A stretch of 64,000 nucleotides of DNA from Mycobacterium sp. PSTR-4-N (GCF_022348085.1 NZ_JAKRFN010000012.1:1-64000), one strand, 5' to 3'. Positions 42,580 to 52,816 are shown, counted from the first letter of the stretch. Notes: generated by a model not told the origin, from the sequence alone. Numbers and translations are program-made.

Positions 42580-44094
42580 TCATCGGCGGGGTAGTTGCGG
42601 CTCGTCCACCATCGGTGGAGGCAAAGCCTCTGCGGTGACGCTGCCCACGCGCTCCGGGCCCGGCTTGATCAGCCACGCGCACACCGCCAACCATGCGCTC
42701 GTGTAGACGATGCTCGTCGTGGCATCGGTGAGGAAATGCACACCCATGTACAACCGTGCGACCGCGACCAGGGCCGCGATGCAGAATGCGCCCAGCAGAG
42801 CGAGGCGGCGCAGTGGCCACCTCGACCACAGCACGATCAGGATCGCGATCCCGCCGTAGAGCGCCGTCGTCGCTCCGACATGGCCCGACGGAAACGACGA
42901 GGTCGGTGGGAGACCCGGGGTCAGGTGTTCGACCTGCGGCCGGGACCGACCGACGACCTGCGAGGCGGCGACGAACAGCACGACCTCACCGAGCACGCCG
43001 GTCACCAGGAACAGTGCCGGGCGCCGGCGTTTGGTGATCGCCAACGCCAGAGCAGCCGCCGCCAGCAAGCCCAGCATGATCGACTGCGTATCACCGATCC
43101 GGCTCACCATCAGCAGGACGTCGGTGGCGGCCTCGGAGCGTACGGCAGCGAACCATTCGGAGACCGCAGAGTCCAGTGCGCGCAGCGGGGTCCATGCCCC
43201 GGTGATGCCCAGGCCGATCCCGACCACTGCGCCCCACAGCAGCACCGCGGCGACGATCAGCGCGGCGACGCTGTTCCACTCCTTGGGAAGCGGTGCGTCG
43301 TGCGCCGGGGCAGGGTGTAGGCGGGCTCGTTCTTCGGGCTCCAATCCGGCCGACAGCGGTGGGCTACCGAGCTGTGCGAAGCGGTGCCAGCGCCGGAAGG
43401 CGAGTGCGGTGACGAGCACCCAGAGCGAACCGAGCAACCAGCCGCCCGCAACGTCGGACGGAAAGTGCACCCCGAGTCCGATCCGGCTCAGCCCGATCAG
43501 CGCTACCAGCGCCATCGTCGCCGCCACGGTCGCCCGACGCCACCGCGCAGGGACAACGGGGAGGAACACCAGCAGCAGCACCCCGTAGGTGACGATGGAA
43601 CCCAGCGAGTGGCCGCTGGGAAAGCTCAGACCGGGAGCGGTGGACACCGGTTCGTCGAGCACCGGGCGCGGTCGCTCCACAAGTGCCTTCACCCCGGTGA
43701 CCAGGGCCGCGGAACCGAGCCCGGCGCAGGCCACGTACGCTGCCAGAGCGCGTTCGCGGCGAATCAGCAGCCACACCACGGCGGTGCTGAGGGCCAGCCA
43801 GGCGAATGCCGTGCCACCCAGATCGGCCACCCAGCTCATCACGTTGACCAGCCATGGCGCACCCGCGGCCACACCCGTCAGACTCTCCACGACGTGCTGG
43901 TCAGCCGCCATCAGAGGCGGCCACCCGCCCACCACGAGTGCCGTGAGCCCGGCGAACGCCGTGGCGAGCGCGACGGCACTCCAGGCAGCGGCGTGTCCTC
44001 CGGTGCCGTCCACGTCCGGTGTGACACCAACACCGATGGGGTCATGCGAAGAAATGCTGTGTCCTCTTTCGTGCCTTCGTCGAGGTCCGGACAT
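42580..44094 (-). CDS. tandem PAP2-family membrane phosphatase
   Basis: About 504 residues with two complete PAP2 modules in one chain. First: KALVERPRP, FPSGHS and SRIGLGVHFPSDV; second: VVGRSRP, FPSGHVGATT and ARLYMGVHFLTDATTS. Each set has the Lys/Arg, His and Asp residues of lipid phosphate phosphatases, and each module has about six helices. Substrates could be phosphatidic acid, phosphatidylglycerol phosphate or polyprenyl pyrophosphate. The start is uncertain; ATG 44094 is chosen. The gene is divergent from a lipid kinase gene, which suggests linked lipid-phosphate turnover. Confidence 0.85.
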   Translation of the reverse strand: MSGPRRRHERGHSISSHDPIGVGVTPDVDGTGGHAAAWSAVALATAFAGLTALVVGGWPPLMAADQHVVESLTGVAAGAPWLVNVMSWVADLGGTAFAWLALSTAVVWLLIRRERALAAYVACAGLGSAALVTGVKALVERPRPVLDEPVSTAPGLSFPSGHSLGSIVTYGVLLLVFLPVVPARWRRATVAATMALVALIGLSRIGLGVHFPSDVAGGWLLGSLWVLVTALAFRRWHRFAQLGSPPLSAGLEPEERARLHPAPAHDAPLPKEWNSVAALIVAAVLLWGAVVGIGLGITGAWTPLRALDSAVSEWFAAVRSEAATDVLLMVSRIGDTQSIMLGLLAAAALALAITKRRRPALFLVTGVLGEVVLFVAASQVVGRSRPQVEHLTPGLPPTSSFPSGHVGATTALYGGIAILIVLWSRWPLRRLALLGAFCIAALVAVARLYMGVHFLTDATTSIVYTSAWLAVCAWLIKPGPERVGSVTAEALPPPMVDEPQLPRR

Positions 44095-44321
44095 CGCCGA
44101 AGGTCGTCGATGCCGGACGCCTTCCGGTCGGCGTCTTCCCAACCCGACCTCGGCTATGCGAACACGTAGCGACTGTTATCGCTCTGTGACCATTCGCACG
44201 GCGCTCGGCGTCGACCGTCGTTTAGCTCACCCGTCGCCGGGTACGCGGAACCGACGAGCACACTTCGCCACGAAAGTGGTTGTCGAACAATTGATTACTG
44301 TGGACGAGAGGACAGGTGCGG

Positions 44322-45208
44322 ATGCGGACTGCGTCGTTGGTGATCAACCCGACGACGGTCCAGGACCCCGCCGAGACCACGGCTCTGGTGAGGGAACGCG
44401 GTCTCGAGGCAGGGTGGGATGTCACGCACGTCCGACAGACCTCACCCGAGGACAGCGGCCGGTCGGCTGCCCGCGACGCCGTGCGCCGTGGCGCCCAACT
44501 GGTGTTGTGCTGTGGTGGCGACGGCACACTGGCTGCCACCGCCGCCGGATTGGTGAACAGCGGTGTGCCGATGGGGATTCTGTCGACGGGATCGGGAATC
44601 TGCTGTCCCGCAACCTCGGAATCCCTCTCGACGTACACCGGGGTCTCGACGTCGCCTTCGACGACCACGCGGTGCCGCTCGACGTGGGTGACGTGGACGG
44701 CAGCACATTCCTGGTCATGGCGGGTATGGGCTTCGACGCTGCCATCATGGCCGAAGCAGCCGGGCCGTCGAAGGACCGCTGGGGGTGGCTGGCCTATGTC
44801 GCCGCCGGTGTGAAACGGCTGCGCTCTGAGGCAATGACCGTCGACGTCACCGCCGACGGACGCACCGTGGTTGCTGACCGTCGCGCCCGCACTGTGATCG
44901 TCGGCAACGTGGGCCACCTGCAGGGGGGTATTGCTCTGCTGCCGCATGCCGACCCGCGCGACGGTCTCCTCGACGTCGCGGTGGTGGCGCCTCGACGCCT
45001 GACGGACTGGCTGGCCGTGGCCTGGCGGATCCTTTTACGACGCACCGGTTCTGACGCACGGCTGACGCTGTTGCGTGCCGAGGACGTCCACGTCCACAGC
45101 CACCGGCCGCATCCTCGGCAGTTCGACGGCGAGGTACTCGAACCGGCGCGATCCCTGCGCGCCACAGTGCAACCCGCAGCCCTCCTGGTCAAGGTGCCTG
45201 CGCCATGA
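44322..45208 (+). pseudogene. diacylglycerol/sphingosine-type lipid kinase with a one-base frameshift
   Basis: From ATG 44322 the frame gives LVINPTT and the nucleotide loop CCGGDGTLAATAAGL, then GVPMGILSTGSG. At about 44,595 the expected GTGN-LLSRNLGIPLD sequence jumps to another frame, which continues through DGSTFLVMAGMGFDAAIM, NVGHLQGGIALLPHADPRDGLLDV and FDGEV to the stop at 45208. Adding one base would restore a 295-residue kinase of the DagK_cat family. It is either inactivated or a sequence error. The stop overlaps the BrkB-family start (ATGA). Confidence 0.75.
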
Positions 45209-46176
45209 GCTCGGTACCTCGGGTCACCGAAACCACCGTCATGGTGGACGAAGAGTTGGGTGGGGACACCGCCTGGGCGACGTTTCGGAAGCACCGTCGG
45301 GAGATCGCCGTCGAGTCGTTCCGCCGGTTCCGATTCGGTGACGGCTTCTCGCATTCCCGGGCGCTGGGGTTGCAACTCGCGCTGACGCTGTTGCCGCTGA
45401 TGATCGCCGCGGTGGGACTCGCGAACTCGTTGTACATGGACGATGCCGGCATGGTGATGCGCCGGACGTTGCTGTTTCTCACCCCGGGTCCGAGTGATCC
45501 TGTGGTGCGCACCGCCTTCGAGCACTCGGTAGCCGACGACGCCTCACAGATCGCGCTGTGGGTCGGTCTGCTGTTCGCGGTCATCTCGATGACCACCGGT
45601 ATGGGCCAGGTCGAGCGCGGCGCCAACCGGATCTACGGAATCCAGCGGGATCGCCCCACCGTGCAGAAGTACACCAGAGCCTTCTCCATGGCCGTGATCG
45701 CCGGGTTCCCCGCGCTGGCCGGGTACGCGCTGCTGATTGCGGCGCCGGCGTTTTCCGAGGCGATCGAGGACATCTACGGTATCGACGACGACACGATCGA
45801 GTGGATAGCCCTTCCACTCGGCCTGTGCCTGCTGATGGCGGCGATCACGCTGATGTTGAGACTGGGCCCGCGGCGCCGGCAACCCAGCTGGTCATGGCTT
45901 GTGCTCGGCGCTGTGGTGACGCTGGCGCTGTGGCTGATCTTCACCGCACTGGTCGCCTTGTATCTCGCGTTCTCGGATCGATTGGGCAACGTCTACGGCC
46001 CGCTCACGGGTGTGGTGGTGCTGCTGCTCTGGTCGATGCTCAGCTCGGTGGCGATCTTCGTCGGCCTGGCCATCTGCGCTCAGACCGAGGCACGCCTGGC
46101 CGGGGGGCATCAAGGGGCCTTCGATGACCGGGAGGCAGAGCTCGCGCCGACAGGCAGCGACGACGGCGCGAGCTGA
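45205..46176 (+). CDS. YihY/BrkB-family membrane protein
   Basis: 323 residues with about six helices. Family marks include SRALGLQLALTLLPLMIAAVGL near the start of helix 1, the GMGQVERGANRIYG loop, and the final TGVVVLLLWSMLSSVAIFVGLAI helices. Once called ribonuclease BN, the family is now seen as membrane proteins of unclear role, possibly transport. It overlaps the lipid kinase gene by four bases and is likely co-translated with it. A second member begins at 63505. Confidence 0.88.
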   Translation: MSSVPRVTETTVMVDEELGGDTAWATFRKHRREIAVESFRRFRFGDGFSHSRALGLQLALTLLPLMIAAVGLANSLYMDDAGMVMRRTLLFLTPGPSDPVVRTAFEHSVADDASQIALWVGLLFAVISMTTGMGQVERGANRIYGIQRDRPTVQKYTRAFSMAVIAGFPALAGYALLIAAPAFSEAIEDIYGIDDDTIEWIALPLGLCLLMAAITLMLRLGPRRRQPSWSWLVLGAVVTLALWLIFTALVALYLAFSDRLGNVYGPLTGVVVLLLWSMLSSVAIFVGLAICAQTEARLAGGHQGAFDDREAELAPTGSDDGAS

Positions 46177-46216
46177 CAATCGCCCGCGGTGGCTGCGCGA
46201 GCCGCCGCAGTGGGTA

Positions 46217-47614
46217 TCAGCTGGCTATCACGTACACCACCGACGCCAGCCCGAAGGCCAGGAAGCCGATCGCCGTCGCGATCACCGACCACGTCTTCAA
46301 GGTCGTCACCGTGTCGAAGCCGCAGAATCGGCCGATCAACCAGAAGCCGGAATCGTTGACGTGGGAGAACGTGATCGAGCCCGCGGTGATGCCGACGACG
46401 ACGGCCGCCAGCGCGATGGGATTGACGTTCATCGCCGTCACGGCCGGGGCCATGATGCCGCCGGCTGTCGTCGCCGCGACCGTCGCAGAGCCCTGCGCGA
46501 CCCGGAAGACGACCGCGATCAGGAAGCCGGCCAGCATCACCGGCAGACCGAGCGCGTCCAGGCCGTCGGCGAGGGTCTGGCCGATCCCGGTTTCTGTCAG
46601 TACCCGGCCGAACGCGCCGCCGGCGCCGGTGATGAGGATGATCGAGCAGACGGGTGCGAGCGCATCATCGATCAGGTTCTCCAGCAGGGAGCCGATGGAC
46701 TCGCGGCCCCGCCGCGGCACGACATACAGCGCCACCATGGCCACCAGGTCCGCGATCAGCAGGGCCATCGACGTCGTGCCGATGAGCCGGGAGAGCTGAT
46801 ACGCGAAGTTGTCCTCGCCCACCGCGCCGTCGGCCTCCAGCGTCGAGAACACCGTGTTGAAGAAGATCAGCATCAACGGCAGCAGCAGCACTGCCATGAT
46901 GGTCCAGAATCCGGGCCGTTCGTCCTTGGGGTAATCCTTGGGCTCGCCGAGCAGATTCGGCACCGGCATGTTCGGATACCGTTTGGCGATCAGCAGACCC
47001 AGGCGGTAGCCGGCGAGATACCAGGTCGGCAGACCGACCAATAGCGCGACGATGACCACCATCCCGATGTCGGCGCCCATCACGGTCGCGGCGGCGGTGG
47101 GGCCGGGGTGCGGCGGCGTGAGCGCGTGCATCATCAGGAACGCGCCGATCGACGGCAGCACGTAGAGCATGAACGATCCGCCGAGGCGCCGCGCCACCGT
47201 GTAGATGATGGGCAGCATCACGATGAAGCCGGCGTCGAGGAAGATCGGGAACGCGTAGAACAGCGACGCCACGGCCAACGCGAGCGGTGCCTTGCGTTCG
47301 CCGAACCGCTCGAGCATCTTGTCGGCCAGAACCTGTGCGCCACCGGTCATCTCGACCAGACGGCCCAGGACTGCGCCGAAGCCGACCAGCAGCGCCACCG
47401 ATCCGACAGTGGTGCTGAACCCGGCGATGACCACGTCGACGACATCGCCCATGCTGATGCCGGCGGCCAGGCCGGTCAGCACACTGACCACGATCAGCGA
47501 GAAGAACGCGTGCAGTCGCACCTTGACGATCAGGACAAGAAGCACCGCGATGGCGGCGAGGGCGATGACGACGAGCAGCGCGGTGGGTCGCTCTGCGAGG
47601 ACTACTTCGTCCAT
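46217..47614 (-). CDS. gluconate:H+ symporter family permease (GntP)
   Basis: 465 residues, about 12-14 helices. GntP features: the VALLVGFGAVLGRLVEMTGGAQVLA segment, FYAFPIFLDAGFIVMLPI, the ALTPPHPGPTAAA motif and the FSHVNDSGFWLI motif near the end. Members import gluconate and other sugar acids. The gene leads a minus-strand set whose other members are a dehydrogenase and a sugar isomerase, and it is near a tetrose-phosphate cluster, so a four- or six-carbon sugar acid is a fair guess. Start ATG 47614. Confidence 0.9.
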   Translation of the reverse strand: MDEVVLAERPTALLVVIALAAIAVLLVLIVKVRLHAFFSLIVVSVLTGLAAGISMGDVVDVVIAGFSTTVGSVALLVGFGAVLGRLVEMTGGAQVLADKMLERFGERKAPLALAVASLFYAFPIFLDAGFIVMLPIIYTVARRLGGSFMLYVLPSIGAFLMMHALTPPHPGPTAAATVMGADIGMVVIVALLVGLPTWYLAGYRLGLLIAKRYPNMPVPNLLGEPKDYPKDERPGFWTIMAVLLLPLMLIFFNTVFSTLEADGAVGEDNFAYQLSRLIGTTSMALLIADLVAMVALYVVPRRGRESIGSLLENLIDDALAPVCSIILITGAGGAFGRVLTETGIGQTLADGLDALGLPVMLAGFLIAVVFRVAQGSATVAATTAGGIMAPAVTAMNVNPIALAAVVVGITAGSITFSHVNDSGFWLIGRFCGFDTVTTLKTWSVIATAIGFLAFGLASVVYVIAS

Positions 47615-47677
47615 GACTGTCTCTTTCGGGTCGGCAGATGTGGTGGCGGGTAGACGAATCCCCCGGTCTGCGAGTTG

Positions 47678-48640
47678 TCAGGAACCCTTGGGCGCCGGTC
47701 CGAGTTCGCGCAGCAGGTCGCCCATCCGTGAATAGGCCTTGTTCCGATAAGCGATCAGTTTCGCCTTGGTCTCGTCGTCGAAGTCACCGGTCAGACCCTT
47801 GCCGTTCTTGGTGCCCTCGCGACCTTCGGCGACGGCGTCGGTGAGCAGTTTTGGCGTGGCCATCCGTTTGCCGAACTCGTTCTCCAGCGTCGTGTATCCC
47901 TTGGCGTACACCGGAAGTCCTGCCTGATCGGCGATCGCGAACGGACCGAAGAAGCCCAGCCGGAAGCCGAAGGTGGTGCGGACGATGGTGTCGACGTCCT
48001 CCACCGTGGCCACCCCCTGCTCGACGATCAGGGTCGCCTCTTTCAGCAGGGCGTACTGCAGACGATTCAGCGCCATGCCCGGGGTGTCGGCGACCTGCGC
48101 GCCCTCGCGTCCGGCGCGGACCAGGAGATCCTTCACCGAGTCGATGACCTCCTGGGTGGTGGCGTCGCCGGCGACCAGTTCCACGCCGGGGATGAACGGA
48201 GCGGGGTTGGAGAAGTGCACGGTGAGAAAGCGTTCCGGGTGGGTGACCGCCTCGACGAGCACCTTGACCGGGATGGTGGAGGTGTTGGTGCCGATGATCG
48301 CGTCGGGTCGGGCGCTCGCGCAGATCCGGGCCAGCACGTCCTTCTTCACATCGGGATCTTCGAAGACGGCCTCCATGACGAAGTCGACGTCGGCGACGGC
48401 GTCCTCGATGCTGTCGCGTGCGCTGAGGTTGCCCATGATGGTCTTCGCGCTGCCCGGTTCGAAAAGACCCTGGTCCTCGAACTCGGTGGCTTCCTTCTCC
48501 AGTTGCTCGAGCGCTCGGCGGGTGGCCTCAGCGCTGACGTCGGCGATGGTGACGGTGAAGCCGTTCAGTGCGAGTACCTGGGCGATGCCGCCGCCCATGT
48601 ATCCGGCGCCGACGACGGTGGCGGTGTTGATCTTTCGCAT
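47678..48640 (-). CDS. 3-hydroxyacyl-CoA dehydrogenase-like NAD-dependent dehydrogenase
   Basis: 320 residues. Rossmann start VVGAGYMGGGIAQVLA, a TNTSTIPV segment and HFSNPAPFIPGVEL, the C-terminal helical domain with GMALNRLQYALLKEAT. This is the 3HCDH/lambda-crystallin group, which includes acyl-CoA and sugar-acid (L-gulonate type) dehydrogenases. The neighbours (GntP permease, sugar isomerase) favour a polyol or sugar-acid substrate over a fatty acid. Start ATG 48640 is preferred: AAGGAC lies 6 bases before it and it opens the nucleotide-binding fold. Confidence 0.85.
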   Translation of the reverse strand: MRKINTATVVGAGYMGGGIAQVLALNGFTVTIADVSAEATRRALEQLEKEATEFEDQGLFEPGSAKTIMGNLSARDSIEDAVADVDFVMEAVFEDPDVKKDVLARICASARPDAIIGTNTSTIPVKVLVEAVTHPERFLTVHFSNPAPFIPGVELVAGDATTQEVIDSVKDLLVRAGREGAQVADTPGMALNRLQYALLKEATLIVEQGVATVEDVDTIVRTTFGFRLGFFGPFAIADQAGLPVYAKGYTTLENEFGKRMATPKLLTDAVAEGREGTKNGKGLTGDFDDETKAKLIAYRNKAYSRMGDLLRELGPAPKGS

Positions 48641-48662
48641 GCGATGTCCTTCAGATCGGTGT

Positions 48663-49583
48663 TCAGGCGAGCGCGGAGGCGAGGACCTGCTGGATGTACT
48701 CCCGGTTTTCCGCGCAGACACCCAGGGAGTCAGAGCCGTAGTGCTCGCAGCAGAACGGCCCCGTGTAACCGAGTTCGAGTGCCAACCGGATCATCTGCCG
48801 GTAGTTGATGTATCCGTACTTCAGCGGTAGCGGTGCCGAGCTGTACGCGCCCGTCGCCGGGTCGAAATCACGCGAGTAGTTCTTGATGTGCCAGAAGTTC
48901 GAATGGGGAAGGACTTTGGCGAACATCTCGCTGAAATGCGGCATCGGCCGGTGAAGTCGGATCAGGTTGCCCAGATCAGGATTGAGGCCGACCGCGTCGT
49001 GGTCGACGTCGAGCAAGAACTGCACCGCGTCATCCGGTGTCCCGATGTAGGTGTCCTCGTACATTTCCAGACTGATCTCGATGCCGTTGGTCCGTGCGTG
49101 GTCACCGAGCTCGCGGATGCGCCGGACGGCCAGGTCGCGCAGTGCCGGGTCATCGACGTGGCCCTCGACCAACCAGAACCAGATCTGGTCGGCCTGTTCG
49201 GGCGTCACCGCCTGCATGAACCCGGTGTTGACGATGGTGGCGCCGAACGACGGAGCCAGATCGATCAGGCGATGCGCGTCGGCGAGGTTCTGCTCTCCGC
49301 TTTCGACATCGACGACCGAACTGCGCGTCATGGAGATCGAGGAGATCGCCAACCCCTCGTCGCGGAGCACGGCGCGGAACTCCTCGATGCGTTGGTCCGA
49401 CAGAGCGGCCAGCGGAACCCAGGCATCGGTGGGATCGATGTAGTCGAACCCCAGTTCGCGGACCTGCCTCAGCTGCGACGCCCACACCGCGGCAGGCGCG
49501 TCCTTGATGTGCCCGCCGTCGGGGGCGCGATTGCCGAAGCCGAGCATGTTGGCAGAGATCGGCCAGGTGTGAGCCGAGTGCAT
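48663..49583 (-). CDS. sugar-phosphate isomerase/epimerase-like TIM-barrel protein
   Basis: 306 residues of the AP-endonuclease-2/xylose-isomerase-like family. Metal-binding residues can be placed in SLEMYED, GLNPDLGN, WHIKNYSRD and FCCEHYGSDS. Such enzymes isomerise ketoses or hydroxypyruvate-like acids with a divalent metal. Start ATG 49583. It is first in the minus-strand set (isomerase, dehydrogenase, permease) and divergent from the GntR gene, which likely controls it. Confidence 0.87.
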   Translation of the reverse strand: MHSAHTWPISANMLGFGNRAPDGGHIKDAPAAVWASQLRQVRELGFDYIDPTDAWVPLAALSDQRIEEFRAVLRDEGLAISSISMTRSSVVDVESGEQNLADAHRLIDLAPSFGATIVNTGFMQAVTPEQADQIWFWLVEGHVDDPALRDLAVRRIRELGDHARTNGIEISLEMYEDTYIGTPDDAVQFLLDVDHDAVGLNPDLGNLIRLHRPMPHFSEMFAKVLPHSNFWHIKNYSRDFDPATGAYSSAPLPLKYGYINYRQMIRLALELGYTGPFCCEHYGSDSLGVCAENREYIQQVLASALA

Positions 49584-49622
49584 CCCGGACCTCCATCGTG
49601 GTGTGCGTCACAGCTTAATCAA

Positions 49623-49629
49623 ATAGGAT
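49623..49629. promoter_or_regulatory. possible GntR half-site upstream of the isomerase operon
   Basis: ATAGGAT occurs in an AT-rich patch (AATCAAATAGGATATAGGGA) 40 bases before the isomerase start and recurs inverted (ATCCTAT, 50530-50536) before the kinase gene at 50609. Repetition at both promoters around the GntR gene is suggestive, although each alone is short. Confidence 0.35.
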
Positions 49630-49780
49630 ATAGGGAGTCGGGGTATCGCTGTCAACGTCGGGTTAAACTTGCTCGCTGATCAGTGCGGCGTGTGCCGCGA
49701 CGGTGTGGCCCGGCCGACGTGTACGCGGGCCGCACCGCCGGGATGCGAAAGGGCCTGGAGTGGGAGCCGACGAGTACCCG

Positions 49781-50515
49781 ATGGCGGTGCGCAGCACGCT
49801 GGTCGACCAGGTCTACGAACGCCTGATGGAGTTGCTCCTCGACGGCACGTTGCAGTCCGGGGACCCGATCAGCATCGACGGCACGGCCCGCCATCTCGGC
49901 GTCTCACCCACGCCGGTGCGGGAAGCGTTGGCTCGTCTGGAATCCACCGGCAACGTAGTGCGGGTCGCGATGCGCGGCTACCGCGTGCCGGAGATGCCCA
50001 GCGCCAAAGAGATCGCCGACATCATGGATGCCCGGCTGCTCATCGAGCCGCACCTGGCCGAAGTGGCCTGTACCAGGGCCGATGCCGGCCTTCTCACGGC
50101 CCTGGAGGAGGCGATCGAGGATCAGGAGCGGGCACCGCACACGGCGGAGGCGGCGGCGATCAGCGAATACCACCGCGCCGACGAGCGGTTTCACCGGCTC
50201 ATCGCAGAACACGCCGACAACAGTGCCCTGTTGCGGGCGTACGACGCCTTGGGTGGCCACGGGCAACGCTTCCGGCTCTTCATCGGCGTGGGCGTTCAGG
50301 ACGCCGGGCACGCCATCGCCGAGCATCGAGAGCTGCTGGCCGGGCTGCAGCGGGGTCACGGACCCGAGGTCTACCGGATCATGCATTCGCACATCATGGG
50401 GGTGAAGAAGCGGGCGCTCGCCGAGCACGCGCAAGCGGAGCGGACCCGTGGCGAGCGTCCTTCGCCGGCCCGTTCAGCTGCGCGGCAGCGAATCGGAGAT
50501 CGTCCTCGGGGCTGA
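49781..50515 (+). CDS. GntR-family regulator with FCD ligand domain
   Basis: 244 residues. N-terminal winged HTH with QVYERLMELLLDGTLQSGD and HLGVSPTPVREALARLE, then an all-helical FCD domain (DIMDARLLIEPHLAEVA, FHRLIAEHADN, HREL) with His residues that usually bind a metal and the effector acid. It should control the flanking operons: the divergent isomerase set and the downstream kinase set. Start ATG 49781; a GTG at 49760 in frame is an alternative. Confidence 0.88.
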   Translation: MAVRSTLVDQVYERLMELLLDGTLQSGDPISIDGTARHLGVSPTPVREALARLESTGNVVRVAMRGYRVPEMPSAKEIADIMDARLLIEPHLAEVACTRADAGLLTALEEAIEDQERAPHTAEAAAISEYHRADERFHRLIAEHADNSALLRAYDALGGHGQRFRLFIGVGVQDAGHAIAEHRELLAGLQRGHGPEVYRIMHSHIMGVKKRALAEHAQAERTRGERPSPARSAARQRIGDRPRG

Positions 50516-50529
50516 CTCAGGTGCGCATG

Positions 50530-50536
50530 ATCCTAT
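50530..50536. promoter_or_regulatory. possible GntR half-site upstream of the kinase operon
   Basis: ATCCTAT lies 73 bases before the kinase start and is the reverse complement of the ATAGGAT found before the divergent isomerase gene. Both could be contacts of the GntR regulator encoded between them. Confidence 0.35.
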
Positions 50537-50608
50537 ACGATCGGGGTATTGCACACCGCGACCGCGGCACGTTGTTGCGCGGTCGACCGGAGCCCCAAGG
50601 ACGGAACA

Positions 50609-52330
50609 ATGACGTACCTCCTCAATTCCGCCGACCACTTCGCCGATGAGGCGGTCCGTGGCCTCGTCGCCTCCCATCCCGACCTCCTCGTCCAAGTGCC
50701 CGGTGGGGTGGCGCGTTGCACCCAGACCCCGCCCGGCCAACCGGCGCTCGTGATCGGCGGAGGTTCCGGGCACTATCCGGCGTTCGCAGGCTGGGTCGGG
50801 CCCGGAATGGGCCACGGCGCACCGTGCGGCAACATCTTCTCGTCCCCCTCGGCTTCCGAGGTGTACTCGGTGGTGCGCAACGCCGAGAACGGGGGTGGTG
50901 TCATCCTCGGCTTCGGCAACTACGCCGGAGACGTCCTGCACTTCGGTCTGGCGGCGGAGAAGTTGCGGCACGAAGGAATCGACGTCCGCATCGTCGCCGT
51001 CAGCGACGACATCGCTTCCAACAGTGCCGACAACCATCGCGACCGCCGCGGCGTCGCGGGCGATCTTCCGGTCTTCAAGATCGCAGGGGCAGCGATCGAG
51101 GCGGGGGCCGATCTCGATGAGGCCGAGCGGATCGCCTGGAAAGCCAACGACGCCACCCGATCTTTCGGCCTGGCCTTCGACGGGTGCACCCTGCCCGGTG
51201 CCGACGAACCGCTGTTCCACGTCGAGAAGGGCCAGATGGGAGTGGGGCTCGGCATTCACGGTGAACCGGGCGTTCGGGACAGCGAACTCGGCACCGCAGC
51301 CGAAATCGCCGATCTGCTGCTCGATGAACTCCTGGCCGAGGAACCCCGGCGGGGCGAGCACGGATACGACGGCCGAGTGGCGGTGATCCTCAACGGGCTC
51401 GGCAGGGTGAAGTACGAGGAGCTCTTCGTCGTCTACGGGCGCATCGCCGACCGACTCGGCGACCGTGGCCTCACCGCCGTCCGTCCGGATGTGGGTGAGT
51501 TCGTCACCAGTCTCGACATGGCCGGTCTCTCTCTGACTGTGGTGTTCCTGGACGACGAACTCGAAAAGCTCTGGCTGGCACCGGTTGTCACTCCGGCCTA
51601 CCGCCGCGGGGCGATGCCGGACGTCGAGCGCGTCCCCCGCACCGGTATCTGGGACGCGGCGGAGGTGGAGATCCCCGAAGCGAGCGAACAGTCCCGGGCT
51701 CGGGCCGCGAGCATCGTCGCGGTGCTGGAGATGTTCCAGAACGTCTGCGAACAGAACGAAGCCGAGCTGGGGCGCCTCGATGCGGTCGCCGGCGACGGAG
51801 ATCACGGCCAGGGCATGACATTCGGTTCCCGGGGCGCGGCGCAGGCGGCCCGGACCGCCGCGGAGCAGGGTGCCGGCGCCCGGACCACGCTGTTGCTGGC
51901 CGGTCAGGCGTGGGCCGATTCGGCGGGCGGCACCTCGGGAGCGTTGTGGGGTGCGGCGCTGACCAGCGCCGGTGGTGTCTTCTCCGACACGGAGGGAGTC
52001 ACCGAGCAGGACGTCGTCGACGCAATCGGTGCGGCCATCGATGCGGTGATCCGACTCGGCGGAGCCAAGCCCGGTGACAAGACGATGGTGGACGCCGCGG
52101 TGCCGTTCCGGGAGGCGCTGAACGAGGCGTTCGACGGCCAGGCCGGTCCGGCCATCACCGCCGCGGCCGGCGTCGCCCGCGAAGCGGCCGACAAGACCGC
52201 GGACATCGCTGCGCACCTGGGCCGCGCCCGCGTGCTCGGCGACAAGAGCGTCGGGACCCCGGATCCCGGGGCCCTGTCGTTCTCGCTGTTGATGGCCGCG
52301 CTGGGCGAGCATCTGACACAACAACTTTGA
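50609..52330 (+). CDS. lerK: dihydroxyacetone-kinase-type tetrulose kinase (fused DhaK-DhaL)
   Basis: 573 residues. The DhaK half (1-330) contains [29 protein letters not shown], and [11 protein letters not shown] with the substrate-binding His; the DhaL half (about 375-573) has the Mg-ATP loop [12 protein letters not shown] and [12 protein letters not shown]-dependent fused kinases of this type phosphorylate dihydroxyacetone or, in mycobacteria, erythrulose. With an RpiB-like and a TIM-like gene directly behind it, the set matches the L-erythrulose kinase and isomerases of the tetritol pathway described in M. smegmatis. Start ATG 50609 has AAGGA 9 bases before it. The symbol is by context. 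Confidence 0.85.
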   Translation: MTYLLNSADHFADEAVRGLVASHPDLLVQVPGGVARCTQTPPGQPALVIGGGSGHYPAFAGWVGPGMGHGAPCGNIFSSPSASEVYSVVRNAENGGGVILGFGNYAGDVLHFGLAAEKLRHEGIDVRIVAVSDDIASNSADNHRDRRGVAGDLPVFKIAGAAIEAGADLDEAERIAWKANDATRSFGLAFDGCTLPGADEPLFHVEKGQMGVGLGIHGEPGVRDSELGTAAEIADLLLDELLAEEPRRGEHGYDGRVAVILNGLGRVKYEELFVVYGRIADRLGDRGLTAVRPDVGEFVTSLDMAGLSLTVVFLDDELEKLWLAPVVTPAYRRGAMPDVERVPRTGIWDAAEVEIPEASEQSRARAASIVAVLEMFQNVCEQNEAELGRLDAVAGDGDHGQGMTFGSRGAAQAARTAAEQGAGARTTLLLAGQAWADSAGGTSGALWGAALTSAGGVFSDTEGVTEQDVVDAIGAAIDAVIRLGGAKPGDKTMVDAAVPFREALNEAFDGQAGPAITAAAGVAREAADKTADIAAHLGRARVLGDKSVGTPDPGALSFSLLMAALGEHLTQQL

Positions 52331-52343
52331 GAAGGAGTCCACC

Positions 52344-52802
52344 ATGACACTGAGGATCGTGGTCGGCGGCGACAACGCCGGCTTCAACTACAAAGAGGCG
52401 CTGCGCAAGGATCTCGAATCCGATGCGCGGGTCGAGGTGGTCGCCGACGTCGGTGTCACAGACGTCGGCGACACCACCGCCTATCCGAACGTCGCTGTCG
52501 CGGCCGCTCAGAAGATCGCACGCGGCGAGGCGGATCGGGCGCTGCTGATCTGCGGTACCGGACTCGGGGTGGCCATCGCGGCGAACAAGGTCAAGGGTAT
52601 TCGCGCGGTGACCGCCCATGATCTCTACTCCGTGCAGCGCTCCGTGTTGTCGAACAACGCCCAGGTGCTCTGCATGGGGGAGCGGGTCGTGGGTCTGGAG
52701 CTGGCGCGGGCCCTCGTCCACGAGTGGCTCGATCTGGAGTTCGATCCGCAGTCGTCATCGGCGGCCAAGGTCGATGCCATCAGCACGTTCGAGAGCGACT
52801 GA
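52344..52802 (+). CDS. derI: RpiB-family sugar-phosphate isomerase, probable D-erythrulose-4-phosphate isomerase
   Basis: 152 residues of the RpiB/LacAB fold: [13 protein letters not shown] at the start, [17 protein letters not shown], the catalytic Cys in [16 protein letters not shown] and [14 protein letters not shown]. RpiB enzymes interconvert aldose and ketose phosphates. In the tetritol pathway the homologue turns D-erythrulose 4-phosphate into D-erythrose 4-phosphate. GAAGGAG precedes the ATG. It follows the kinase by 13 bases. The symbol rests on gene context. Confidence 0.88.
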   Translation: MTLRIVVGGDNAGFNYKEALRKDLESDARVEVVADVGVTDVGDTTAYPNVAVAAAQKIARGEADRALLICGTGLGVAIAANKVKGIRAVTAHDLYSVQRSVLSNNAQVLCMGERVVGLELARALVHEWLDLEFDPQSSSAAKVDAISTFESD

Positions 52803-52816
52803 CGCGGGGCGATGAC

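Noticed and set aside
50474-52387. 637-codon minus-strand frame over the kinase gene
   Set aside because: Antisense shadow of the DhaK-DhaL gene with no recognisable domain.
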